Below the pieces are notes generated by a model that saw nothing but the letters and a program-made list of their open reading frames with translations, did no database searches and was not told the origin of the DNA. DNA of 64,000 nucleotides, from positions 1 through 64,000 of the forward strand of contig CAZIRF010000006.1 of assembly GCA_964541755.1 (NCBI GenBank). Direction: 5' to 3'. Each line of letters begins with the position of its first letter. The stretch's first letter is position 1. The position numbers and the translations under genes are program-made. Shown in pieces: positions 26,408 through 35,183 of the stretch. This DNA comes from CAZIRF01 sp964541755. Lineage in GTDB: Bacteria; Spirochaetota; Spirochaetia; Treponematales; Breznakiellaceae.

Positions 26408-27604
26408 ATGGTGCCGGAAATTGAGGCTAGCCATCGCGAAGAATACTACACCAGTGACGATTACCCTGCTGCGTTGGCCGTTGCCCGGGCCCCGGGGCGC
26501 ATGCTCTTGGTAGGCGAATACGGGGTGGAAGGGGGCGGTTTGGCCCTTGCCTCTGCCGTTAATCATCACATGACCGTGGCCCTTTCCGTACGGCCGGACA
26601 ATTCCCTGCGGTTTCATGCCTGCGACCTCAACGAGCGCAAACGAACTACGCTCATCAATTTGAAGTACAAGCGCGAAGATCGATGGGCGAATTTTCTCAA
26701 GGTAGCCATTCACGCCTTTGTCGAGAGCGGGTATCCGGTGCGCGGACTCAACTGTTCGGTTGCCGGGGATATCCCCTGCCAGATTGGGCTGGGCTCGTCT
26801 GCGGCCATTGAACTTGCCACAGCCCTGGCCCTGCGGGCCATTTTTGCCCCTTCGATGGACGATGAGCACCTTGTCTCTCTCCTGGACGAGGGGCAGCGCA
26901 GTTTTTGGGGGGCCGTAACCCATCCGGTAGACTGGTACGCCATGCTCTGTACGGAAGAAAATTCATTTATGGTGATGGATCCGGCCGCAGGTGTACCGCG
27001 CTGTGTGGTGCCGCCGCTTGATGGCTATCAAATCCTTTTAACCGACTCCCGCGTTCCCCGTTTGGGGATGGAGGGCGAGATACGCCAGAGGGAAAAGGAG
27101 TTGCGCCGCGGGCTCGAACTCCTGTCGCGCGGAAACGAGCAGGTCGCCTTCAAGGATTTTATCAGCGAGGATCTCATCGATTTGATGGGCAGTCTCCCCG
27201 AACAGATACGCCGGCGTGCCATGCATGCGGTACAGGAGAGCTCCCGGGTTCTCGCCATGGAAGAGGCCTTTCGAAAACGCGACCTTGCCGGATTCGCCAA
27301 ACTTGTCTACCATTCGCACGAGGGTTTGCGTGATCTTTTGGAGGTCTCCTGCCCGGAGATCGACTGGCTGGTAAAGCGCTCGCAGGAAATCGAAGGGGTG
27401 CTCTGCTCGCGAATGTTGGGCAAGGGCTTTGGCGGATGTATCTATTCGGTCATTGCGCAGGATGCTGTAGAAGAGTATCGCGGGCGCCTCGAGGAGTACG
27501 AGCGCATATTCGGATTCAAACCCGTTATTCACGAGGTTAAAGGATCAGGGCCCGCTCGTGTCGTACACAGTGAAGGAATCAATGCGGATACTCTTGACAA
27601 ATGA
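26408..27604 (+). CDS. Galactokinase-like GHMP kinase with altered sugar-binding motif
   Basis: GHMP kinases phosphorylate small molecules such as galactose, homoserine or mevalonate. The 398-aa product has motif 1 APGRMLLVGEYGVEGGG, the ATP loop GDIPCQIGLGSSAAIELA, and motif 3 LGKGFGGCIYSVI, the last being very close to galactokinase. In true galactokinases motif 1 reads GEHTDYNGG; here HTDY is replaced by YGVE, which removes sugar-contacting residues, so the substrate is probably not galactose. I chose ATG 26408 because the promoter at 26345-26373 overlaps the earlier starts; a TTG at 26345 would add 21 residues. The 3' end overlaps surE by 23 bases. Confidence 0.8.
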   Translation: MVPEIEASHREEYYTSDDYPAALAVARAPGRMLLVGEYGVEGGGLALASAVNHHMTVALSVRPDNSLRFHACDLNERKRTTLINLKYKREDRWANFLKVAIHAFVESGYPVRGLNCSVAGDIPCQIGLGSSAAIELATALALRAIFAPSMDDEHLVSLLDEGQRSFWGAVTHPVDWYAMLCTEENSFMVMDPAAGVPRCVVPPLDGYQILLTDSRVPRLGMEGEIRQREKELRRGLELLSRGNEQVAFKDFISEDLIDLMGSLPEQIRRRAMHAVQESSRVLAMEEAFRKRDLAGFAKLVYHSHEGLRDLLEVSCPEIDWLVKRSQEIEGVLCSRMLGKGFGGCIYSVIAQDAVEEYRGRLEEYERIFGFKPVIHEVKGSGPARVVHSEGINADTLDK

Positions 27605-28442
27605 CGACGGTATAGATTGTCCCGGTTTGACGGCCCTGTACGAAGCAGTCTGTTCGCTTGAAGGCGTCGACTGCCGTATCATTGCCCCGGACGGCAATCG
27701 TTCCGGCGTTTCCAATTCCATAACCCTGCATGGGGCGATGCGTCTGTCGCAGCGTTCCGATTACGCCTGGGCGTGCTCCGGCACTCCGGCCGACTGTGCC
27801 CTTTTGGGTGTTCTTGGCGCCATTCCCTTCAAACCCGATCTCGTCCTTTCGGGAATCAATGCCGGGCCGAATATCGGTACCGATATCGTCTACTCCGGGA
27901 CGGCGGCCGCCGCGCGGCAGGCCGCCCTGCACGGGGTCCCGGCTATTGCGGTGAGTCTGGCCGGCTTCGGTTCCCCCTGGTACTGGAAGTCGGCTGCCCA
28001 ATTTGTGGCTGCACGGCTTTCCGCCTTTATTTCCCTTTGTGTCCCCGATGTGTTTGTAAACATCAATATTCCCAATACGCCCGAAGGTCCGGCCGATTAC
28101 CGGCTCTCCTGGCCGGGCAGACGCCGTTACAATGACGGACTCTCTGCCTTTGATGCCCCCGATGGGCATCGGTATTTTTTCATTGTAGATGGGGGCATCG
28201 AAACAGAGCATGAGGAGGGCTGCGACCAGCACGCTCTCGACGGGGGTTTTGCCTCGGTGAGTCCGGTGTTCATTCACCCGGTGGTACGCCGGGACAGTGT
28301 GGATGCGGTCCCCGATCACGCCGGAGCGGCGGGACGTCCTTGTGGTGGTGATGGCTCTGCCACGGGCGAATTGCGCCTTGCAGGTTCTTGGCGGCCGGTA
28401 CAAGACGGGCTTCTGATCGGGAGAAGGGAGGGTGTCGAATGA
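27582..28442 (+). CDS. surE: 5'-nucleotidase SurE
   Basis: SurE is a metal-dependent phosphatase of nucleoside monophosphates linked to stationary-phase survival. The 286-aa product starts ILLTNDDGIDCPG with the metal-binding DD, and has the loop SGINAGPNIGTDIVYSGTAAAARQA and the segment VNINIPN, all diagnostic. The ATG at 27582 has GAAGGA upstream and lies inside the end of the GHMP kinase gene, giving translational coupling. The C-terminus is about 35 residues longer than usual and ends in a Gly/Ala/Arg-rich tail with no motif. The stop overlaps the following TPR gene by 4 bases. Confidence 0.95.
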   Translation: MRILLTNDDGIDCPGLTALYEAVCSLEGVDCRIIAPDGNRSGVSNSITLHGAMRLSQRSDYAWACSGTPADCALLGVLGAIPFKPDLVLSGINAGPNIGTDIVYSGTAAAARQAALHGVPAIAVSLAGFGSPWYWKSAAQFVAARLSAFISLCVPDVFVNINIPNTPEGPADYRLSWPGRRRYNDGLSAFDAPDGHRYFFIVDGGIETEHEEGCDQHALDGGFASVSPVFIHPVVRRDSVDAVPDHAGAAGRPCGGDGSATGELRLAGSWRPVQDGLLIGRREGVE

Positions 28443-29116
28443 GTAATTCGCTTCAGGAAGCCGTCCGCCTGTATCAGTCCAAACGCTGGGATGTCGCCCT
28501 CAAGGCCCTTCTCGAAGTCGAGTTGGATGGGCACGATCAGCTTGAGGCCATTGAGCTCGCCTATTATCTGGGGCTCTGTTACACAAAGCTCTCCCGCTAC
28601 GATGACGCCATGCTCTACCTCGAACAGGTGATTACCTCGGATGTCGATCCCCTCAAACTCTACCAGTGCCGGATGGCCCTTGCCTTTGTCTACGCCCTGA
28701 CCGACCGCAACCGTCTTGCAGAATTCGAACTCAAGAAGCTCCTTGATGCGGGATATGAATCGGTCCAACTCTGGTCCAGTCTCGCGTATACCGCCTGGAA
28801 GCAAAAGCGCGCCGAAACTGCGGTCTCCTGTTACGAAAAAGCACTTGGGATGGATGGAGAAAACCCCAATGCCCTCAACGGCCTGGGTTTTGTGCTCTGC
28901 GATGCAGAGATCGATGTCCCCAAAGGTATGACGCTCTGTCGCCGGGCAGTTGATGCGCGGCCCAAAAATCCGGCCTATCTCGATTCGCTGGGCTGGGCCC
29001 TCTATAAAGGGGGGAACGTTGCGGATGCCCGCATCTGGCTGCGCCGGGCCCTCGATATCGCCCCGCGCGAAGAGGAAATTCTGGCTCACTTGAAGACCGT
29101 AATGGGGGAAAGCTGA
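28439..29116 (+). CDS. TPR protein
   Basis: The 225-aa product consists of tetratricopeptide repeats: AVRLYQSKRWDVALKALLEV, LAYYLGLCYTKLSRYDDAML, AVSCYEKALGMDGENPNALN and YLDSLGWALYKGGNVADARIW. There is no signal peptide or TM helix, so it should be cytoplasmic and act as an adaptor. ATG 28439 overlaps the surE stop (ATGA) and is preceded by GAAGGGAGG. Its stop overlaps the next gene (TGATG). It is in the GHMP kinase-surE operon. Function is unknown; the repeats are clear. Confidence 0.85.
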   Translation: MSNSLQEAVRLYQSKRWDVALKALLEVELDGHDQLEAIELAYYLGLCYTKLSRYDDAMLYLEQVITSDVDPLKLYQCRMALAFVYALTDRNRLAEFELKKLLDAGYESVQLWSSLAYTAWKQKRAETAVSCYEKALGMDGENPNALNGLGFVLCDAEIDVPKGMTLCRRAVDARPKNPAYLDSLGWALYKGGNVADARIWLRRALDIAPREEEILAHLKTVMGES

Positions 29117-31149
29117 TGAAGGGCAAGAGTGCAGTTTGCGTGCTTCTGTGTGCTGCAATGTTCTGCGGTACCCTCTCGGCCCAGTCCAGTGGTGACGCCC
29201 GTGATTCGGTTCAGGCCCGGGAATTCTTCCGCAAGGGTATTCACGCCTATAATCGTGCCGCATTCAACGAGTCCATACTCGCTTTCGAGAAGGCTCTTGA
29301 GCTCCTGCCCGATGAGCCGCGCATTTTTGAATGGTTGGGGAATGCCTATTATCGAAGCGGATTTGACGATACGGCGATCCGTCAGTGGGAGTACGCACTA
29401 CGCCACTACGAAGTGAGTGAGGGGCACGCCATTCTGCTCTCTTCGCGTATTGAGATCGTACGTAATCGCCGGCAACTCTTTCCCGCGGTGGATCAATCGG
29501 AGCGCTATGTCGAGGCGGCCTCATTTCGGGGAATCAATGGCGAATCGAAGGTGTTCTTGAGTCCATCGGCCCTCCTGCCCCGTGATGACGGGACCGTTTG
29601 GGTCGTTGCGCACGGGTCGAATGAGCTGGTTCGTCTCGATGTAAACGGAATAGTTCGCCAGCGTGTGACCGGGCCGCTCAATGGTTTCGATCGCCCCTTT
29701 GACATAGCACAGGGGCGTGATGGCAATCTCTATGTAAGTGAACAACGCGGCGGGCGCATCAGTGTACTGGATTCTTCCGGAAGCTGGCGTTCTTACATCG
29801 GGATGCGGGGGCGAAAAAATGGCCAGCTGATGGGCCCCCAACACCTCTGTGTCGATGACGACGGGAATATCCTCGTTGTGGATTACGGGAATATGCGTGT
29901 GCAGGCTTTTGCAGCCTCCGGCGATTGGCTCTTTTCCTTTGGCTCGCCATATGGATCGTTTCCCGGGTTTCGTTCGCCAGCGGGTATTGCCGTCCTCGAT
30001 GGAGTCATTTATGTCGCCGATGCGATTCATAAGGCGATTTACCGCTTTGACGGGAGCGGCAATTACCTCGGCGTTATGGCCCGGGGAGCCTTGCACTTTC
30101 CCGAGAGCCTGCGTCTGGACGGTGATCGTCGGCTCCTCATTGCCGATACCTCCCGCGTTGTAATCCTCGATCCGTATACCGGTGTTCTGGCCGATGTGGG
30201 GAGTCTGGGAAACGCGGGCGGACGCATGGTTGGCGCCGCTGTCGACCGCAATGCGAACATCCTGGTGGCCAATCATGCCGCAAATGAAGTAAATGTCCTC
30301 GCGCGCGTCGACGACCTCTCTGCCGGGATGTATGTGCGTATCGAGCGTGTTGATGCCAGTCTCTTTCCCGCGGTGCGCTTTGAGCTGCGCGTCGAGGATC
30401 GAAGGAGGCGCCCGGTCTGCGGGCTTCGGGAGCTCAACTTCCTGGTGGAGGAGGAGGGCACTGCTGTCAAGGATTTGCGTTTCCTGGGGAGTGGAGACCT
30501 TTCAGAGGACCTGTCTGTCAGTCTGATAATCGAACGTTCCGACGCGGCGGGGCTTGAAACCGAACGATTGGCCACGCTTGTCGAAGATTTGGTACGGGCA
30601 GGAGCCTCGATCACTTCGCTTACCCAGGCCGGGAGCCAGCCGATACTCGAGAAACCCATGACACCAGTGGCTTTGGCGGAAGGTATTGCACGCGCCGGGA
30701 ATACTTCCGATTGGCACTTCGATTTGGCGGTGCGTCTCGCTTCGAGCGAGGCCTTGAATGCTCCCGGCCGGCGTGCTGTGGTGTTCCTGGGAAATGGTCG
30801 TTTGGATGAGGGCTCTTTCGGGCGTTATACCCTTCCCGAGTTGGCCTCTTACCTGTCGAATAACGGGCTTGTTTTCAATGCGATTCTCTTGGGAGACCAC
30901 CCGGGGGCAGAGGAGCTGCACTATCTGGTTGAGCATACCGGCGGGTCGCTAGTCCAGGCCTTCCGTCCGGAGGGTCTGGCTCCCTTGGTGGCGTCCCTTC
31001 GGTCTGTGCCGGTGGGAAGCTACGCATTTTCCTACACTTCACAGCTCGACAGTGATTGGGGCCGTCGTTTTCTCCCGTTGGAAGTGGAAGTCTACCTTCA
31101 CCGTCGATCCGGGCGCGATGCGAGTAACTACTTCGCGCCTCTCCAGTAG
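29116..31149 (+). CDS. Exported TPR / NHL beta-propeller protein with VWA-like C-terminus
   Basis: The 677-aa product has a signal peptide (cleavage near LSAQSS), TPR helices (about 35-115: GIHAYNRAAFNESILAFEKAL), then a six-bladed NHL-type propeller (about 140-395) with repeats such as NGFDRPFDIAQGRDGNLYVSEQ and MGPQHLCVDDDGNILVVDYGN. The C-terminal 270 residues resemble a VWA fold (LSVSLIIERSD..., RRAVVFLGNG) but lack the DxSxS metal site. The combination suggests a periplasmic or surface protein that binds others; carbohydrate or peptide binding by the propeller is possible. It ends the surE operon and its stop is 8 bases from the convergent thiI end. No enzyme activity is apparent. Confidence 0.78.
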   Translation: MKGKSAVCVLLCAAMFCGTLSAQSSGDARDSVQAREFFRKGIHAYNRAAFNESILAFEKALELLPDEPRIFEWLGNAYYRSGFDDTAIRQWEYALRHYEVSEGHAILLSSRIEIVRNRRQLFPAVDQSERYVEAASFRGINGESKVFLSPSALLPRDDGTVWVVAHGSNELVRLDVNGIVRQRVTGPLNGFDRPFDIAQGRDGNLYVSEQRGGRISVLDSSGSWRSYIGMRGRKNGQLMGPQHLCVDDDGNILVVDYGNMRVQAFAASGDWLFSFGSPYGSFPGFRSPAGIAVLDGVIYVADAIHKAIYRFDGSGNYLGVMARGALHFPESLRLDGDRRLLIADTSRVVILDPYTGVLADVGSLGNAGGRMVGAAVDRNANILVANHAANEVNVLARVDDLSAGMYVRIERVDASLFPAVRFELRVEDRRRRPVCGLRELNFLVEEEGTAVKDLRFLGSGDLSEDLSVSLIIERSDAAGLETERLATLVEDLVRAGASITSLTQAGSQPILEKPMTPVALAEGIARAGNTSDWHFDLAVRLASSEALNAPGRRAVVFLGNGRLDEGSFGRYTLPELASYLSNNGLVFNAILLGDHPGAEELHYLVEHTGGSLVQAFRPEGLAPLVASLRSVPVGSYAFSYTSQLDSDWGRRFLPLEVEVYLHRRSGRDASNYFAPLQ

Positions 31150-31157
31150 GGATTCTC

Positions 31158-32312
31158 TTACAGTTTGATGCGTTCCCTGCCCTGAAAAGCCGCATAGAGC
31201 AGTTCTTTGAGTTCGAGCCCTGCGTAAATCTCCTGCGCCTCTTTGAAGGGGGCGTGGATGATGGGGTGCTTGGGTGAAAAGAGGACACAACAGTCTTCAT
31301 AGGGAAGTATCGAGGTTTCGTAGCTGCCGATTTGCTTGGCGATTTGTATGATGTCCTCTTTGTCCATCCCGATGAGCGGTCGCAGGACGGGAAGGCGGGA
31401 TTGGCTGTCGCTACAGCCGATATTTTCCACGGTTTGCGAGGCCACTTGTCCCAGGCTCTCTCCGGTAATAAGGGCCTGAGCCCGGTCTCGGAATCCCAGG
31501 CGGCTGGATATTTCCACCATGGCCATGCGCATCATGAGTGTCGTCCATGCCTGTGGCGCACGTTCTTTGATGTGTAACTGGACATCGGTAAAGGGGATAA
31601 CGCTCAATCGTATCGCCGGATCCCAGCGGGCCAGGATACGGGCGAGATCAACAACCTTCTCTTTCGCCTCGTTCGAGGTGTAGGGCCAGGCGTGGAAGTA
31701 GATGGCGTCTATGCGCATGCCGCGGGTAGCCATGAGGTAGCCGGCCACCGGTGAATCGATGCCCCCCGACAACATGAGAAGGCCCCTTCCACTGCTGCCC
31801 GTGGGTAGCCCGCGCACCCCTCGTGTGCTGGCCCCGTAGAGCCAAACCTGTTCGCGCACCTCAATATTTATGGTGACATCCGGCGTGTGGACGTCAACCG
31901 AAAGCGATGGCAGGGCCTCCAGAATTGCCGAGCCTGTCTGTCGCGAGAGTTCGGTGCTCTGAAGGGGGAATGTCTTGTCTGCCCGACGGGATTCCACCTT
32001 GAAGCTGCGGGCGCCCTCTTCCATGGCTTCTTTTGCCAGTTTTGTCGCTAGGGCAGAGATGATATCCATATCTTTTTCGCAGGCGTGTGCGAGGGCCCAG
32101 CCGGCAATACCGGGAGTATGCGAGAGGGCCTGTTCAACCTTCTCTCTGGCACTGTCCGGGGCGCTCAGGTAGAAGCGACCCCGTCGCAGAGAAATGGTGC
32201 AGCTGTTGCCCTTGAGTCGCTGCTGGAGATTCTTGCGCAATCGCAACTCGAATTCATCGCGATTTTTCCCCTTGAGGGTAAGCTCTCCCGGTTTTATCAG
32301 ATAGGTTCCCAC
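31158..32312 (-). CDS. thiI: tRNA 4-thiouridine synthetase ThiI (short form, no rhodanese domain)
   Basis: ThiI adenylates U8 of tRNA and transfers sulfur to make 4-thiouridine; it may also supply sulfur for thiamine. The 384-aa protein has the N-terminal ferredoxin-like and THUMP domains (to about 165) and the PP-loop ATPase domain with MLSGGIDSPVAGYLM. The conserved cysteine region CCVLFSPKHP is present. The C-terminal rhodanese domain of the E. coli enzyme is missing, as in Bacillus, where a dedicated cysteine desulfurase supplies sulfur; one is encoded 38 bases upstream. Translation starts at GTG 32312 with AAGGAG seven bases upstream. Confidence 0.93.
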   Translation of the reverse strand: MGTYLIKPGELTLKGKNRDEFELRLRKNLQQRLKGNSCTISLRRGRFYLSAPDSAREKVEQALSHTPGIAGWALAHACEKDMDIISALATKLAKEAMEEGARSFKVESRRADKTFPLQSTELSRQTGSAILEALPSLSVDVHTPDVTINIEVREQVWLYGASTRGVRGLPTGSSGRGLLMLSGGIDSPVAGYLMATRGMRIDAIYFHAWPYTSNEAKEKVVDLARILARWDPAIRLSVIPFTDVQLHIKERAPQAWTTLMMRMAMVEISSRLGFRDRAQALITGESLGQVASQTVENIGCSDSQSRLPVLRPLIGMDKEDIIQIAKQIGSYETSILPYEDCCVLFSPKHPIIHAPFKEAQEIYAGLELKELLYAAFQGRERIKL

Positions 32313-32350
32313 GTATGTGCTCCTTGCTGTGTGGTAATGGAACTGCGTTC

Positions 32351-33493
32351 TTACAGTTTCTGCAGGGCTGCCAAAAGGGCTTCGATGTCCTCGCTGTCCG
32401 TATCGGGACCTGTCGAGATGCGAAAAACCTTGAGCGCCTCTTCTCCCCTCAGCCCGAGGGCTTCGAGTACCTCCCGGCGACCCTTCGCACTGGAGCAGGC
32501 CGAGGAGCTTGAAATGGAGATGCCCTGGGCATCCAGGAGTCGAACGACGGCCTCTGCGGGGAGATCCCGATGCTTGAGACTGATAATGAAGGGTGAAAAT
32601 ACTGTGTCACGGAGGCTGCGCTTCGCGGGAAATACCGACAGTGTGGGAGGAAGATTTTGGAGGATCATCCGTTCGTTGCTACAGGCCCTTTGATAGGCCG
32701 TTTCAATCTTGGCCGGATCCAGACTGCGTTCGAGGGCCACACGCATACCCGCCGCTGCAAAGAGGTTTTCGGTCCCCCCCCTCAGGCCCCGCTCCTGACC
32801 CCCGCCAGAGAAGATACTTTCGATCATTTTGCGGCACCAGAGGAGTCCCGCTCCCCGAGGCCCGCCCAGTTTGTGTGCGGACAGTGACATGCTGTCGAGG
32901 TCCAGTGCTGTCGGATTGAATGGAATTTTGCCGATACCTTGAACCGCGTCACAGTGAATGTGGAGACTGTTCGCCCGTGATGCAGCCGCTTTGCGAAGGG
33001 CCGGGATGATTTCTTCGAGGGGGTTCAGGCTCCCTGTTTCGTTTTGAACGGCCATAAGCGTGACCATGCGGATGGCGTGTTCTGTTTCAATAAGCTCTAT
33101 GAGGGCTTCTGTGTCTACACGGCCATATTCGTCGAGTTGGACCCGAAAGACCGGATACCCCGAGCGCTCCAAGACCCGGGCTGCCGCCTTTGTCGAGGGG
33201 TGCTCCGCATGGCTGGTGAGCAGGGCGCTGTGTTTTTCACGGGACAAGAGGGAGTAGAGGACTATCTGGTTTGCCTCGGTGGCACCGGATGTCATATAGA
33301 GTTCTGCTGGCGGGACGGACAGGGTACGGGCCGCGTGGGTGCGCTGTTCTTCGAGGAATGCCTTCGCAGCCTGTCCTTCGCTGTGTGGGGAGGAGGGGTT
33401 TCCGCGAAAAGCGAGGGCGCGTTTGAGTGCGTTGGTCTGCTCGTCTTGTTGCGGGATAGCCGTTGCGGCCCAATCAAACCAATGACGTCTCAT
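32351..33493 (-). CDS. Cysteine desulfurase (NifS/IscS family), probably dedicated to ThiI
   Basis: This PLP enzyme takes sulfur from cysteine and passes it as a persulfide. The 380-aa sequence has FDWAATAIP at the start, SGATEANQ, the PLP lysine in SLSAHKLGGPRG, the segment GGGQERGLRGGTEN, and the active-site cysteine in SSSSACSSAKGRR. It is followed immediately by thiI and not by iscU or other Fe-S genes, so it fits the NifZ-like role of feeding ThiI. The promoter (TTGCCC-18-TAGTAT, 33502-33531) leaves almost no leader. It is divergent from an ArsR regulator gene 113 bases away. Confidence 0.93.
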   Translation of the reverse strand: MRRHWFDWAATAIPQQDEQTNALKRALAFRGNPSSPHSEGQAAKAFLEEQRTHAARTLSVPPAELYMTSGATEANQIVLYSLLSREKHSALLTSHAEHPSTKAAARVLERSGYPVFRVQLDEYGRVDTEALIELIETEHAIRMVTLMAVQNETGSLNPLEEIIPALRKAAASRANSLHIHCDAVQGIGKIPFNPTALDLDSMSLSAHKLGGPRGAGLLWCRKMIESIFSGGGQERGLRGGTENLFAAAGMRVALERSLDPAKIETAYQRACSNERMILQNLPPTLSVFPAKRSLRDTVFSPFIISLKHRDLPAEAVVRLLDAQGISISSSSACSSAKGRREVLEALGLRGEEALKVFRISTGPDTDSEDIEALLAALQKL

Positions 33494-33501
33494 GGTAGTG
33501 C

Positions 33502-33531
33502 ATACTATGCCGAAGCCTGCCTGTGGGGCAA
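33502..33531 (-). promoter_or_regulatory. Promoter of the cysteine desulfurase-thiI operon
   Basis: Minus strand TTGCCC (33526-33531), 18-base spacer, TAGTAT (33502-33507), then eight bases to the ATG. The predicted mRNA would have a leader of one or two bases. Confidence 0.5.
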
Positions 33532-33570
33532 GGGCGCCCCCATTTGAAAACAGGAGACATGTTTCTTGAG

Positions 33571-33599
33571 TTGACGTGTCACGACTTTGTGAATATCAT
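33571..33599 (+). promoter_or_regulatory. Promoter of the arsR-type regulator gene
   Basis: TTGACG (33571-33576), 17-base spacer, TATCAT (33594-33599), followed by ATCTAGG and the ATG at 33607. The transcription start is predicted at about 33606, so the mRNA should be leaderless. Confidence 0.65.
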
Positions 33600-33606
33600 A
33601 TCTAGG

Positions 33607-33930
33607 ATGAATACGGATGTTCCCTGTCCCGAGGACGAGATAAATTCATATGCCAGAAAACTCAAGGTCTGCGGTCATCCCGTTCGCCTCAAGCTTCTCT
33701 GTCTCATTTACGCCAATGGGGAGCCCTGTGTAACCAATTTATGGACCTGCTTGGGGCAGAGTCAGCCGGTTATCAGCCAGCATCTGGCTATTCTCAAGGA
33801 AAACGGGGTGGTTGATTCCTCGGTTTCCGGCAATAAACGCATTTATACTATTTCCGATCCCTTCATTGGAGCTCTGGTGGGGCGTATGGTGAAGGAAAAC
33901 GAGAGCATAGGGGCGAAATTTTCATCATGA
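33607..33930 (+). CDS. ArsR-family transcriptional regulator
   Basis: ArsR proteins are small dimeric winged-helix repressors that sense metals or reactive sulfur/oxygen species. The 107-aa product has the family core: LKVCGHPVRLKLLCLI, then CVTNLWTCLGQSQPVISQHLAILKENGVV with the recognition helix QPVISQHLAIL, and the wing SGNKRIYTIS. Five cysteines (one near the N-terminus, then in KVCGH, LLCLI, EPCV and LWTC) are available for sensing. I chose ATG 33607 because the promoter's -10 ends seven bases before it; an ATG at 33559 lies upstream of that promoter. It overlaps the following glycosyltransferase gene by 4 bases and faces cysteine desulfurase-thiI, which it may control. Confidence 0.85.
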   Translation: MNTDVPCPEDEINSYARKLKVCGHPVRLKLLCLIYANGEPCVTNLWTCLGQSQPVISQHLAILKENGVVDSSVSGNKRIYTISDPFIGALVGRMVKENESIGAKFSS

Positions 33931-35183
33931 AGCAAAAACTACGGAAGCATCGCTTCTCCATCTTTTTCGCTTTTTTTTGGACGGCCCTCGGGCTGTCCTT
34001 TTGGTATTTGGGTGTGCGCCTGTGGTGGAACGAGTTTTTTACCTGTCCCCTTGATCACATGGCCTTCCCCCTCGTCATAGGGGCTCTGTGTGCCTACTTT
34101 GCTGCAGCCTTCACCTTGGCGCGTTTACGGGCCCACGCCTATGGTTTGAAAGTCTTTGTGGTCGTTTCCCTGGTCTCTGTCGCCTGGATTGTTCTGTTCG
34201 TTTTTTTGGCGGCAATTCGTGTCTATTTTTCCTTGAGTTTCCTCCTCGCTTCCTTTTTGGCGAGTATTGTCTGGTTTTCGTTGGAGATGCTGCTCAGGCT
34301 TCGGTATGCCAACTATCATTTTTATCTTTTGCCAGACAGCACCATGACCTTCAAACCCCAGTACCGCAACATACGTTTTCACACAATTCCCGGTCCTGCG
34401 CACATTCCCTTTCATGCGGATGCCGTTGTTGTGGATTTCCACCGCGTGCTGGACAAGGACTGGCTGGCCTTTGTCGGTCGCTGCATGCTCAAGGGGGTGC
34501 CGGTTATCTCTACCGACGATCTCGTGGAGACCGAAGAGGGACGCATCATCCTCGATCACATGACGAGCGCCAGCAGTATCAATTTTCAGCGCTTTACACC
34601 CTATGTCTACTTGAAGCGTCTTGCTGATATTCTTCTGGTCCTTTTCTTTTCCCCGGTTTGGGTGCCGCTCATGCTCTTTTTTATGCTTTTGGTGCGCATT
34701 GAATCGCGGGGGCCGGTTATATTCACCCAAATTCGGGTGGGAAAAGCGGGTAAGCCCTTCCGAATTTTCAAGATACGGAGCATGTGTGTCGATTCGGAGA
34801 AAAGAGGCGCAGCCTTTGCCGGCAAGGGCGACGCCCGGGTAACCCGTATCGGGGCCTTTATCCGCAAGTATCGTATTGATGAGTTCCCCCAGTTTATCAA
34901 TATACTCATGGGGCAGATGAGTTTGGTGGGACCCCGTCCCGAACAAGAGGTTTTCGTCACGGAGTTTGAAGAAAGCATACCCTATTACCAGTTGCGGCAC
35001 ATGGTTTCGCCGGGTATTACCGGTTGGGCCCAAGTAAATCAGGGCTATGCGGCGGGCACTTCCGAGACGAGCGACAAGCTTGCCCTCGACTTGTATTATG
35101 TCAAACACCTCTCGTTTACTGTTGACTTGCTTATCTGTCTCAAGACTATCGCGACGATACTCACTGGCTTCGGGGCCCGCTGA
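33927..35183 (+). CDS. Undecaprenyl-phosphate phosphoglycosyltransferase (bacterial sugar transferase)
   Basis: This family transfers a sugar-1-phosphate from a UDP-sugar to undecaprenyl phosphate, the first membrane step of many glycans. The 418-aa protein has four or five TM helices in its first 130 residues, a CoA-binding-like/Rossmann-like middle region, then the catalytic domain (about 225-418): KRLADILLVLFFSPVWVPLM (re-entrant helix), KPFRIFKIRSMCVDSE, RIGAFIRKYRIDEFPQFINILMG-like core with the catalytic Asp-Glu pair (RIDEFPQ), SLVGPRPE and GITGWAQVNQGY. ATG 33927 overlaps the arsR stop. The full-length N-terminus is of the WbaP/PssY type. Sugar specificity cannot be read. Confidence 0.92.
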   Translation: MKQKLRKHRFSIFFAFFWTALGLSFWYLGVRLWWNEFFTCPLDHMAFPLVIGALCAYFAAAFTLARLRAHAYGLKVFVVVSLVSVAWIVLFVFLAAIRVYFSLSFLLASFLASIVWFSLEMLLRLRYANYHFYLLPDSTMTFKPQYRNIRFHTIPGPAHIPFHADAVVVDFHRVLDKDWLAFVGRCMLKGVPVISTDDLVETEEGRIILDHMTSASSINFQRFTPYVYLKRLADILLVLFFSPVWVPLMLFFMLLVRIESRGPVIFTQIRVGKAGKPFRIFKIRSMCVDSEKRGAAFAGKGDARVTRIGAFIRKYRIDEFPQFINILMGQMSLVGPRPEQEVFVTEFEESIPYYQLRHMVSPGITGWAQVNQGYAAGTSETSDKLALDLYYVKHLSFTVDLLICLKTIATILTGFGAR

